From Crocinitomicaceae bacterium (GTDB lineage: Bacteria; Bacteroidota; Bacteroidia; Flavobacteriales_D; Sanyastnellaceae), in NCBI GenBank assembly GCA_002700285.1, contig PACT01000020.1, forward strand, positions 1 to 41,678: a stretch of DNA of 41,678 bases. Direction: 5' to 3'. This document shows positions 25,190-34,004 of the stretch, piece by piece (position 1 is the stretch's first letter; each line of letters starts with the position of its first letter). The position numbers and the translations under genes were made by a program. The notes under the pieces are model-generated. The model did not search any database. It worked only from the letters and a program-made list of their open reading frames with translations, and was not told the DNA's origin.

Positions 25190-27403
25190 ATGTTAAATCG
25201 AATTTATATTGTCTCTGGGTTGGCACTTTTCTCGTGTTCTACTCAGACTGACAATCAAAACAACCTTATGGCTGACTCTTCAAAGAATTTTATTACTAGC
25301 GAACAGCTCCTTGCAAAAGAAGATATCATAGCCCCCGACGCAAAGGCGATCCCTCACGCGACTGAGATCCATAATTTGGCATTGAATGACGATTATTTCT
25401 GGATGCGATTGAGTGATGATCAGAAGGAAGCAAAGACGCCTGATGACCAAACTCAGGATGTTCTCGATTATCTAAATGCAGAAAATGATTACAAGGAGTC
25501 GACCCTTGCGCCAACGAAAGATTTCCAGAGCGAGCTGTTCGATGAAATCGTAGGGCGAATTGTTAAAGACGATGAAAGTGTCCCCGTTTTTTATCGTGGG
25601 TACTGGTATTATTCTCGTTACGAAGAAGGAAAAGAATACGCTTTTAATTGCCGTAAGAAAGCCAGCCTAGACAATCCTGAAGAAGTGCTTCTCGATGGCC
25701 CAAAATTGGCAGAAGGCCACAGCTATTTTGCAATCGGAGGATCGAGCATAAGCCCCAACAACAACATCATCGTCTACGGCATAGACACGGTGAGTCGCAG
25801 ACAATACACCTTGCGCTTTAAAGACCTTACAACGGGCGTTGTCTTTGAAGACGAAATCCCCGAAACAACGGGAGGGGCTGTTTGGGCGAATGACAATAAA
25901 ACGATATTCTATACTAAGAAAGATCCCGTCACGCTTCGCAGCTACCGCATCCTGAAGCACATCTTGGGAACGGATTCAAGTGAAGACGTGGTCGTCTTCG
26001 AAGAGACAGACGACACCTTTAATATCGGGGTTGGAAAATCTAAAAGCGAGCGGTTTATTATGATCGGCTCTAGCTCTACGTTGAGTAGTGAAACACGATA
26101 TATCGATGCCGATAAACCCAACTCAGAGTGGACCGTGATTCAGGCTCGCCAAGACAATCACGAATATGGTGTCAGTCATTACGGAGACCATTTCTACATC
26201 CAAACAAACGCTGATGCCAAAAACTTCAAGCTGGTAAAAACATCTATCGAAACACCTTCTCGCGAACACTGGGTAGATGTGATTCCGCATCGTGACGATG
26301 TCCTTTTTGAAGGAACTGAGATTTTCGAAAACTTTCTTGTGATTGAGGAGAGAAAGGAGGGTCTTACAAATATCAGAGTAAAAAGCTGGGATGATTCTCA
26401 GGACTACTATCTTGAATTTAACGACCCTGCCTACATGGCTTATGTAGGGGCAAATCCAGATTTTAAATCTACAACGCTGAGGTTTGGTTACACTTCTCTT
26501 ACCACTCCGAACACCACCTATGAGCATTCGTTTGACGATAAATCTCGCACCCAACTCAAGCAACAGAAAGTGCTCGGAGGCGATTTTGACCCTGCGAATT
26601 ACACAAGCGAACGAATCATGGTAGAGGCGAGAGATGGCGCACAAGTTCCTGTAAGCATTGTCTACCGAAAAGGTGTGAAGATGGACGGGTCTAACCCACT
26701 CCTCTTATACGCATACGGCAGCTATGGTTACAGTATGGATCCAGGCTTTTCTAGCACAAGACTCAGTTTACTTGATCGCGGATTTGTCTACGCCATGGCC
26801 CATATCCGAGGCGGATCTGAGATGGGTCGCAATTGGTATGAGGACGGCAAGTTGTTTAAGAAGATGAACACGTTCAATGATTTCATCGATTGTGGCAAGC
26901 ATCTCGTGTCAAACAACTATACATCACCCGATCATCTGTATGCGATGGGAGGTAGTGCTGGAGGTCTTTTAATGGGGGCAGTCATGAATCTCGAGCCTGA
27001 GCTCTTCAATGGAATCGTTGCCGCTGTGCCTTTCGTCGATGTGATTAACACGATGCTCGACGAGAGTATTCCGCTCACAACAGGAGAGTTTGATGAATGG
27101 GGCAACCCGAAAGACAAAGCTTATTTTGACTATATGATGAGCTACAGCCCCTATGACAACGTCTCTAAACTCAACTACCCGCATACGCTTATCACGACTG
27201 GGTACTGGGACAGTCAAGTGCAATATTGGGAGCCCGCGAAATGGATTGCAAAGCTCCGAGATCAAAAGCAAGACGACAATCTGTTAATCATGCATTGTAA
27301 TATGGAAACTGGACACGGGGGAGCTTCGGGACGATTTGCGCGTTTTAAAGAAACCGCCATGGAGTACGCCTTTCTGTTTATGCTTGAAGGAATTGATAAG
27401 TAA
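25190..27403 (+). CDS. S9 family serine peptidase (oligopeptidase B / prolyl oligopeptidase type)
   Basis: The 737-residue protein has an N-terminal seven-bladed beta-propeller (about 60-465) and a C-terminal alpha/beta-hydrolase. Catalytic residues are S589 in GGSAGG, D674 in TGYWDSQV and H709 in METGHGG. HIRGGSEMGRNWYEDGK and the general layout match oligopeptidase B (PtrB), which cuts short peptides after basic residues; prolyl oligopeptidase is the alternative. A short hydrophobic start ending LALFSC suggests a lipoprotein signal, with a less typical lipobox (Phe at -2), so it may be anchored in the periplasm. A TATCTTAG box at 25178-25185 may allow separate transcription. Confidence 0.93.
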   Translation: MLNRIYIVSGLALFSCSTQTDNQNNLMADSSKNFITSEQLLAKEDIIAPDAKAIPHATEIHNLALNDDYFWMRLSDDQKEAKTPDDQTQDVLDYLNAENDYKESTLAPTKDFQSELFDEIVGRIVKDDESVPVFYRGYWYYSRYEEGKEYAFNCRKKASLDNPEEVLLDGPKLAEGHSYFAIGGSSISPNNNIIVYGIDTVSRRQYTLRFKDLTTGVVFEDEIPETTGGAVWANDNKTIFYTKKDPVTLRSYRILKHILGTDSSEDVVVFEETDDTFNIGVGKSKSERFIMIGSSSTLSSETRYIDADKPNSEWTVIQARQDNHEYGVSHYGDHFYIQTNADAKNFKLVKTSIETPSREHWVDVIPHRDDVLFEGTEIFENFLVIEERKEGLTNIRVKSWDDSQDYYLEFNDPAYMAYVGANPDFKSTTLRFGYTSLTTPNTTYEHSFDDKSRTQLKQQKVLGGDFDPANYTSERIMVEARDGAQVPVSIVYRKGVKMDGSNPLLLYAYGSYGYSMDPGFSSTRLSLLDRGFVYAMAHIRGGSEMGRNWYEDGKLFKKMNTFNDFIDCGKHLVSNNYTSPDHLYAMGGSAGGLLMGAVMNLEPELFNGIVAAVPFVDVINTMLDESIPLTTGEFDEWGNPKDKAYFDYMMSYSPYDNVSKLNYPHTLITTGYWDSQVQYWEPAKWIAKLRDQKQDDNLLIMHCNMETGHGGASGRFARFKETAMEYAFLFMLEGIDK

Positions 27404-27428
27404 AAGACGTCTTTAGAAAAGCAATTCC

Positions 27429-27854
27429 ATGAGATTTCGTCGCCTTACAGAAGAAGAATTTGCCGCTTTAGAACCTGAATTTGTCAAGTTTCTTTCGTCT
27501 CAGGGAATTGATGCCGTAGAATGGCAAAAAGCGAAAAGCGAAAAGCCACATAAGGTTGAATATCTGCTGGATGAATTCAGTACGTTTTTTTGGGAGTCAA
27601 CGACGTCGCGAATTAAATACCTGGAAAAACGCACGGATGAAGATCGGTGGGTCTTTAAATTTGACGAGACAACAGCGCGCGTTTTACGTTGGATTTCGAG
27701 TAAGAATAGCGTGAAGCCCGAAGTATATAAAGGCACCAAAGAATTCCCAGAGGAGGCGAGAGGACGAGAAATATTTATTCTCCTTGAACAAGGTTTGTTG
27801 CCATGCACTGAGGACAGATATACAGAGCTAGAGGAGTTGTTTAAGGACGTTTAA
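27429..27854 (+). CDS. Conserved hypothetical protein, 141 residues
   Basis: This is a soluble, charged protein starting MRFRRLTEEEFAALEPEFVK, without signal peptide or membrane segment. It carries a Phe/Trp-rich middle (DEFSTFFWESTTSRIKYL) and a C-terminal stretch with a single Cys (EQGLLPCTEDRY). It resembles an uncharacterised Bacteroidetes family (I think of DUF6495, but I am not certain). It follows the S9 peptidase gene by 25 bases and overlaps the 3' end of the SPOR gene by 4 bases tail to tail. Reading-frame integrity and codon pattern support a real gene; no function can be given. Confidence 0.75.
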   Translation: MRFRRLTEEEFAALEPEFVKFLSSQGIDAVEWQKAKSEKPHKVEYLLDEFSTFFWESTTSRIKYLEKRTDEDRWVFKFDETTARVLRWISSKNSVKPEVYKGTKEFPEEARGREIFILLEQGLLPCTEDRYTELEELFKDV

Positions 27855-28903
27855 AGTCCTTTTAGCCACGTCGCTGTGCGGCCCGCTTTTCTGGCTTTTG
27901 CCATGTCTGCGCGCGCATGTCGTTCAGACTCATATTCACCAAGTGCAACGAGATATAACTTGTTGTGGGGTTGATAGTGCTGCGTCGGAGAATAGCCTTC
28001 TTTTTTGAGTGTATTCGCCAACGATTTCGCATTTTCTTGTATTGAAAAGGCACCCCCTACGATCAAGAAGTTTATTTGCTTAGGAACGACTGGCGTCTCT
28101 TCAATAGGAACTTCTATTGCAACAGGAGGGGCTTCAGGAATCGGGTCTGGCGCGAAGTTAATCACGAGCGCATCATCTATTTCTTCTGCGTCATTGACTG
28201 AAACAACCGGAATTGACTTGGCAGAAGGCGTAAAGCTAGAAACAATCACCTCTGTATGAAGAGATGGAAAAACACTCATTAACGTGTTTGAGGATACAGG
28301 GTCGGTGAGCATCCATGCACCCCCTAACGCGAGTGGAATTGCAACAACGGCTGCGACTCTTGCCAAACGAACTCGGAAGGGGATGACGTTCGGCGCTGAG
28401 TCAACCTTCACGTCTGCAGGTGTTGTGACGGGGGGGGCATTGACAGGCGCGACAATCACTGGGAGATCAGACGCCATTTTTAGCGTCGCCAATGGAATCC
28501 GAGCGTGACCAAATGAGCCCAGCATTCTCACCAATTCTGCATCGGGGAGAAACCGAACCAAACCATCATCACTTGTGTAAAGTCTTCCCAACCTAGGGAT
28601 TTCAATCGGTCTGCCGCTTTTGAGCGCTTCGATCATGTCGCTCGCCTCAGAGGCGACAAGCTTCATGGCCTCCGTATAGTCCATGCCCTTGGCGCGCATT
28701 ATTTCTTGAGCAAGCAAACCATCGTTGTAAACAAGGTTTGGGTTAAATAAAACATCACGAGAAGGAGGAACCATTTCTTCCTTATCCTCATCGTACCAAG
28801 CTGTTCTTTCATTACAAACGAATCCCCCCAATTCAGGGATAATGACGCAATCGTAATCTAGAAACATACCGGGAAGTAGTGCGCGTGTATACTTATACTC
28901 CAT
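27851..28903 (-). CDS. HU-CCDC81-type and SPOR-domain membrane protein
   Basis: This 350-residue protein has an N-terminal region (about 1-135) that looks like the paired CCDC81-like bacterial HU domains (LGGFVCNERTAWYDED, RPIEIPRLGRLY). A proline/valine linker, one membrane helix (about 184-201, VVAIPLALGGAWML), an acidic and proline-rich periplasmic linker, and a C-terminal SPOR domain (about 278-350) complete it. SPOR domains bind denuded peptidoglycan at septa. With the HU part cytoplasmic, the protein could link chromosome or nucleic acid to the division site; this is inference from the domain order. The linker before the helix contains an 8-base C tract. The start MEYKYTRALLPGMFL is typical. 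Confidence 0.87.
   Translation of the reverse strand: MEYKYTRALLPGMFLDYDCVIIPELGGFVCNERTAWYDEDKEEMVPPSRDVLFNPNLVYNDGLLAQEIMRAKGMDYTEAMKLVASEASDMIEALKSGRPIEIPRLGRLYTSDDGLVRFLPDAELVRMLGSFGHARIPLATLKMASDLPVIVAPVNAPPVTTPADVKVDSAPNVIPFRVRLARVAAVVAIPLALGGAWMLTDPVSSNTLMSVFPSLHTEVIVSSFTPSAKSIPVVSVNDAEEIDDALVINFAPDPIPEAPPVAIEVPIEETPVVPKQINFLIVGGAFSIQENAKSLANTLKKEGYSPTQHYQPHNKLYLVALGEYESERHARADMAKARKAGRTATWLKGL
28430..28437 (-). repeat. Eight-base homopolymer (poly-C on coding strand) in the SPOR gene
   Basis: Eight G residues on the plus strand read as GCC CCC CCC on the coding strand, at residues about 156-158, between the HU region and the membrane helix. A one-base slip would remove the membrane anchor and SPOR domain. 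Confidence 0.8.
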
Positions 28904-28974
28904 AAGGGCAAGATAGCAATGTAAATCGACCTATTTACCTTATTTAGGAATAGGTTTTCAACCATCCATTAGGG

Positions 28975-31900
28975 CTATCTTAATAGCGCCAAGTGACCGT
29001 GAATTAAATGAGGCCCGTCCTGATCTTCATAACGAAGCGAGTAGAGATAAATCCCGTCTGCACAGAAATGTGTCGCATTTTGATTGGCACCAGTCCAAAC
29101 CTCTTCCGCATCTTCGGAATAGTAAACTTCCTCTCCCCATCTGTTGTAAACAATAAGTCTATAGCCTTGAAATCTGATACCTTCAACAAAAAACACATCG
29201 TTTATTCCATCGTTATTTGGTGTAAATGATGTGGGAACGAATATCGGATAGAAGACATCCAAAAACGTAGAATCTGTCCCTTCACAACCGGTTTCATCTA
29301 TCGCGTGAAAGACATACCAACCTGGCTCCAAAGAGGTGACTTCAGGCATGGGGCAGAAAGAACAACTTAGATTTTCGGCGGGAGTCCACCAATACGTATC
29401 GCCTGAAGTGGACCCGAGAAGTCTGATCTGATCTAACCATTCTACATCTCGATCGGGACCTGCATCAACTGATGGTGGTTGGCCCACATACACCGTGAGT
29501 TCATCACTTGCTGTACAGCCGTTTGAATCCGTGACATAGACTGTAAACGTCGTCGTCAAGCTTGGGAAAACAACTGTTTCGTCACTGGTGGGTTGCGCAA
29601 CAAGTGGAGAAGGGGACCAATTAAAGGTCGATCCATTTGGGTCTCCTCCCGAAGCGCTGACAGCAAATTCATCTCCGCGACAAATACCCCCGCTTTCTGA
29701 AGCTTCTGCTGTCGGTATGATCACGGAAACAGATATTTCATCCGTCCCTATTCCGCATATGTTTTGGATGGACACTGTATATGTAATGTCCGAAGTGGGA
29801 GTGGCATATGGGGTTTGGATATTCGATGAGTTCAAAGATGTGGTCGGCTCCCAAAGCCATGCATCACCCGCTCCACCTGGCAATGAAGTTCCATAGCCTG
29901 TGCAAATCTCAATGGGGTCATACACCTGACCCCCTGGAGCAGAGGGCACAACCGTCAATTGTATGGTTTGTGTGTCGCTGCAACCAAATTCATCACTTAC
30001 AGTCACCGTGTACCCTGTCGTCACATTTGGGGAGGCTGAGACAGAGGCTTCTGATGGATCATCTAGTCCCCCCGGAGGGAACCACGAATATTCTACACCA
30101 CCTGACGCCACAAGCTGAACATCTTCCCCTAAACAAATGGTGGTCGCTGGCGTATTAACCTCTGCTTCTACAAAACCTACCTCCACAGTTACCTCAGCTT
30201 GTCCAGCACCACACGCATTTTCATCGAACACTGTGTAAGTTGTTGTTTCTGTTGGGGTCGCGATAGGGTTAGGGATGTCTGTCGCACTAAGTGTAGGGTC
30301 GGCAAACCAGAACAAATCGTCTGTCCCCCAGGCATTTAACTGGACTTGGTCCCCGGGGCAAATGGGAAGCACCTGATCAACTGTAGGGGCAATTGGGTCT
30401 TCTATGGTGAACTCCAAATTCGCTGTTTGGGGTTCTAAACATCCTTGAGGATCCGAAACTGTCAGAGACACCACCCAATCCCCCGAAGAAGCATACGTGT
30501 GGTTTGGCTCGAATTCGTCGCTGATCTCACCATCACCGAATTGCCACAAATAGATTCCCCCACCTTGTGAATTGTTGACAAACTGAATGGGTTCCTCAGG
30601 GCAAATAATCTCTGGGGCCACCAGGTCGATATCAACATTGATGAGGCCCAACTCAAATTTAAACAATCCCAGATTGCAATTGAAACTGTCGTTTGTATTA
30701 CTCCATGCGCCGGGAGTCGTCGGAAAGTCACTGTTGCCACCACACCCTGCACACACAGCCTGATAAACTGTTCCGTTTTTATCAAATCGTGAGGTTCCAC
30801 CATCGACGTGTTCTGCTGAAGTTGGTCCCCCAAAATAAGTGCCATAAACCAAGGTTGTTGCACCCGGATCTAACATGCCTAACCAAAAATCGCTGTCGTC
30901 TGTATTCCATTGGTAGGCATCTGCCGAGATGGGCATTCCACCAGTGCCGCCAAAACTTGCAAATGGAGAGTTTCCCGTATTTGTGTTGCCGCCCCAACCA
31001 CTCATGTAAATTTGGCCACAATCACTCACCAGAAAAGCGGTCGGGCTCACATCAATGTTCCCTGCATTATTTGGGTTTCCAACCCTTGTATGCCAAAGCA
31101 AACCCTGTAAGTCTTCATCAAAGCAAGCCACAAATTGACCGGCGTTTGGACTCGTGTCAAAGACATCACCAACGAGGGGGGTGTCGCCTTCGGTTTGGCC
31201 ATAAAGATAAATGCGGTCATTGTCGTCAAGCTGAACGAAGTAGGACTGATCGTATGCGTTGCTGCCAAAATATGTGCTTGCGATTGGTGTGCCGCCTCCG
31301 TTGGGGAATCGCGTGACAAAGGCATCTACAACACCTCCGAAAACGAACTGATATGATGACCCCAGGGAGGGGTAATCGGTGCTCCTCGTCCCGCCGCAAA
31401 CGACAGGTTCAAAAGCTGAAGTAAACTGAACGCCATAAGCGGCGTCTGCTTGAGACCCCCCCACATAAGAGGACCATTCAAGCGCATCCAAGTCTGGACT
31501 CATTCGGAAAAGAACGCCATCTGTCGTTCCACCATTGTAACTGGGATATGGACCCTGTATCATCGGGAAATCAGTACTCGATGTAACTGTTGCAATCCAC
31601 GGTCTGTCCAATTCATCGACATTCACTTCGCCTCTGAAAACATCTCCATAATTGTAATTCAGCATGGTCCCCGAGTTAATACCATCATTGCCCGTGCCGC
31701 CCACATAGGTCCCATTCAAAAGTCCCATCGTCCCTGAAGAAAACTTCAAGATGAAGAGGTCTGACCCATTGCCGAAGTCTCCAGGAAAGAAGCAGCACCC
31801 TGCTAGATTTTGGTTTGGGCCACCACTAAATGTGCCGTCGAATGCACCTGCAGTGGTCGGAAAATTGGAGGAACCAGTCGTTCCAAAGACATAAAAATCT

Positions 31901-32970
31901 CCATTTGAATCGGCGACAATAGAAGACGTCACGTCCATTCCTTCTCCTCCAGCAATGGTGCTATATTCAAGTGCAGCGCCGTCTGCGGAAAAGACTGAAA
32001 CACCAATGTCGAAAGGGCCGTTCCCTGCAGCAAATGTTGTTGAAATCGCACCTGCTGTCGTGGGGTAAATACCCATCCCACCATCCCACAGGGCTGCACC
32101 CGTAATCGAACGTCCATCATCATCAAACGCCGCAGTAAACCCCCAATTTGCCTGAGTTGAGCCGATATATGTTCCAAATACGATATCTGGGTCGATAATT
32201 AATTTCTTTGATTCGTCATAGTCCCCAAAATCGAAGAACACTTCTGTTCTCCCATCTGGAAGGTGTTCAGTCCTGTATTCACATTCGACTGTCACCATTT
32301 TTGAGCCCACAAGCTGATATGCAAAAGGAACGCCTTCGACCACGTCTCCAACTGAGCCCAGTTTGTGGAGCAATGACCCGTCAGGCCTGATGCTGATTTC
32401 TGTCCCCTCGTGAACAAGTCTTATGACTGATGGATCCGTCCCTGGCGCGACGACCCAATCGTATTTGAGTTTCTGCGTCCCTCTCTTCCTCCCGTCCATG
32501 ATCAGATTTACTCCAGGCCAAACCCCGTCGTACCTCACTTGTCCCACGGGGATTAAACCCGCGACCCATTTGGTTTGATCAGAACCCCTATAGTAATTGA
32601 CCTTGTGACCCAATTGATGCCTGCCGGACTTCAACGCATCCGTGTTGCCATCTTTAAAACGAACTCTCCAGGCGTGAGAATCCAAAGATTCTGGAGCGCC
32701 ATTCCCATCTTCGTCTAAATTTCTGTGGCTCCACAAATCGTCATATCCTTTTCCCGCTAACCATGCCGTCCACCCAGAATCTTCCATCCAAAATACGCCG
32801 CCATTTAAATTTGTCCGATAGCAAATAAAATCATCCCATTGTCCCGAGTTTGGGATAAATGCCAAATCGGCAGAATGGGGTTTTTGAGCTTCTTGCGCAT
32901 TTAACCCAGCCCCTAGAAACAGGCAGAAATACAGAAAAGCAAAATAAATATGTTTAATAACGCCTGTCAT
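28975..32970 (-). CDS. Large secreted SBBP/PKD protein with type B T9SS sorting domain
   Basis: The 1331-residue protein has a signal peptide (ends near residue 25, GLNAQ). An N-terminal DUF7948-like region (FIPNSGQWDDFICYRTN) is followed by a long beta-propeller of SBBP repeats (about 270-760; recurring S-F-T-A-G-AFDGTF-like blade ends). Next come a PKD domain (about 780-865, WQFGDGEISDEFEPNHTY), four or so Ig-like repeats of about 85 residues (each ending in ...TYTV..), and a gliding-motility-type C-terminal domain (about 1243-1331, FTPNNDGINDVF ... VYNRWGEEVYYS). The last domain is the type B signal for export by the T9SS. It is the last gene of the five-gene unit and overlaps gpsA by 4 bases. 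It is probably a cell-surface or released adhesin; no enzymatic domain is seen. Confidence 0.92.
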   Translation of the reverse strand: MTGVIKHIYFAFLYFCLFLGAGLNAQEAQKPHSADLAFIPNSGQWDDFICYRTNLNGGVFWMEDSGWTAWLAGKGYDDLWSHRNLDEDGNGAPESLDSHAWRVRFKDGNTDALKSGRHQLGHKVNYYRGSDQTKWVAGLIPVGQVRYDGVWPGVNLIMDGRKRGTQKLKYDWVVAPGTDPSVIRLVHEGTEISIRPDGSLLHKLGSVGDVVEGVPFAYQLVGSKMVTVECEYRTEHLPDGRTEVFFDFGDYDESKKLIIDPDIVFGTYIGSTQANWGFTAAFDDDGRSITGAALWDGGMGIYPTTAGAISTTFAAGNGPFDIGVSVFSADGAALEYSTIAGGEGMDVTSSIVADSNGDFYVFGTTGSSNFPTTAGAFDGTFSGGPNQNLAGCCFFPGDFGNGSDLFILKFSSGTMGLLNGTYVGGTGNDGINSGTMLNYNYGDVFRGEVNVDELDRPWIATVTSSTDFPMIQGPYPSYNGGTTDGVLFRMSPDLDALEWSSYVGGSQADAAYGVQFTSAFEPVVCGGTRSTDYPSLGSSYQFVFGGVVDAFVTRFPNGGGTPIASTYFGSNAYDQSYFVQLDDNDRIYLYGQTEGDTPLVGDVFDTSPNAGQFVACFDEDLQGLLWHTRVGNPNNAGNIDVSPTAFLVSDCGQIYMSGWGGNTNTGNSPFASFGGTGGMPISADAYQWNTDDSDFWLGMLDPGATTLVYGTYFGGPTSAEHVDGGTSRFDKNGTVYQAVCAGCGGNSDFPTTPGAWSNTNDSFNCNLGLFKFELGLINVDIDLVAPEIICPEEPIQFVNNSQGGGIYLWQFGDGEISDEFEPNHTYASSGDWVVSLTVSDPQGCLEPQTANLEFTIEDPIAPTVDQVLPICPGDQVQLNAWGTDDLFWFADPTLSATDIPNPIATPTETTTYTVFDENACGAGQAEVTVEVGFVEAEVNTPATTICLGEDVQLVASGGVEYSWFPPGGLDDPSEASVSASPNVTTGYTVTVSDEFGCSDTQTIQLTVVPSAPGGQVYDPIEICTGYGTSLPGGAGDAWLWEPTTSLNSSNIQTPYATPTSDITYTVSIQNICGIGTDEISVSVIIPTAEASESGGICRGDEFAVSASGGDPNGSTFNWSPSPLVAQPTSDETVVFPSLTTTFTVYVTDSNGCTASDELTVYVGQPPSVDAGPDRDVEWLDQIRLLGSTSGDTYWWTPAENLSCSFCPMPEVTSLEPGWYVFHAIDETGCEGTDSTFLDVFYPIFVPTSFTPNNDGINDVFFVEGIRFQGYRLIVYNRWGEEVYYSEDAEEVWTGANQNATHFCADGIYLYSLRYEDQDGPHLIHGHLALLR

Positions 32971-33977
32971 TTAAGTACATCGGATAACAATCTCATCTCT
33001 AATATAGGGGACATTCGTTCGTGAAGCACCCTATAAACAGAATCAGCAATGGGCATGTCAACCTTCAATCGCTTATTCATTTCATAGATTCCCTTTGATC
33101 CTGTCATCCCTTCTGCCACCATGTTCATTTCTATAACAGCGGCTTTTACTGTGTAACCTTGCCCAATAAGCGTGCCAAGCGTTCGGTTGCGACTGTTTAC
33201 ACTATACGCGGTCACCAGCAGGTCGCCCAGATACGGACTGCTCTTTATATTTCTATCGATATCATGTGCTGTGTCGATGAATCTTTTCATCTCTATGGCT
33301 GCGTTTGAGATGAGGACAGAAATAAAATTATCGCCATAATCCAAACCCCGTGCGAGACCTGCGCCAATCGCATAGACATTCTTAAGTACTGCTGCGAGTT
33401 CTGCACCGAACACATCATCCGATGTGCTCACTTTAATATATCTCGTTCTTAAAAGTGGAGCAAATAACGCTGCGTTATCTGTTTCTGGACATGCGACTGT
33501 GAGATAGGACAATCGCTCTCGGGCAACTTCTTCTGCGTGACAGGGGCCGCAAATAATTCCAATTCTGTTATAAGGCGTATCAAATCTTTTGTGCAGATAC
33601 CTTGCCGGAATAGAGTTGTACTTCGGGATCATTCCCTTAATCGCTGAAAAGAGTAATTTATTATTCATCTCAACAGGCACTTCGTCGCCGAAAGCGTCGT
33701 CAAAAGCGTCATCTATATACATGGAAGGAATGGCGATGATCACGACATCACTCGCGCTTATAACGTCCCTCATGTTGCTTGAAAGCTTCAGTTTATCTGT
33801 CGGGAGCTGAATGCTTTGAATGTACTTCGGGTTGCTCCCAAAATTTTCTATATGCTGCAGAGTGTCCGCGTTCCTTACCCACCAATTCAGCGATTCTAGA
33901 TTTTCACATAGTATTTTTGCAAGTGCTGTGGCCCAACTTCCGCTCCCCAAAAGTCCGACCCTCTTTAATTCTGACAT
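32967..33977 (-). CDS. gpsA: Glycerol-3-phosphate dehydrogenase [NAD(P)+]
   Basis: This 336-residue protein has the dinucleotide motif GLLGSGSWATA at 8-18, SAIKG (K114) and CGPCHAEEVA. The catalytic lysine is K199 in AAVLKNVYAIGAG. It reduces dihydroxyacetone phosphate to sn-glycerol-3-phosphate for phospholipid synthesis. It is inside an operon of secretion and surface-protein genes: 27 bases after the PorE-like gene and overlapping the SBBP/PKD gene by 4 bases. That placement is unexpected for this housekeeping enzyme and may only reflect convenience of transcription. Confidence 0.95.
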   Translation of the reverse strand: MSELKRVGLLGSGSWATALAKILCENLESLNWWVRNADTLQHIENFGSNPKYIQSIQLPTDKLKLSSNMRDVISASDVVIIAIPSMYIDDAFDDAFGDEVPVEMNNKLLFSAIKGMIPKYNSIPARYLHKRFDTPYNRIGIICGPCHAEEVARERLSYLTVACPETDNAALFAPLLRTRYIKVSTSDDVFGAELAAVLKNVYAIGAGLARGLDYGDNFISVLISNAAIEMKRFIDTAHDIDRNIKSSPYLGDLLVTAYSVNSRNRTLGTLIGQGYTVKAAVIEMNMVAEGMTGSKGIYEMNKRLKVDMPIADSVYRVLHERMSPILEMRLLSDVLK

Positions 33978-34004
33978 AGTGGCGAAGATAAAACGTTCGG
34001 GTTT

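Noticed and set aside
30693-31356. Long plus-strand frames within the SBBP/PKD gene
   Set aside because: Translations are compositionally odd (His/Arg/Cys-rich), without domains, and fully antisense to a well-supported secreted protein.
28975-32970. Tandem repeats as a possible CRISPR or DNA-level repeat array
   Set aside because: The repetition is at protein level (SBBP and Ig-like modules) and diverged in DNA; no regularly spaced identical repeats with unique spacers are seen anywhere in the window.
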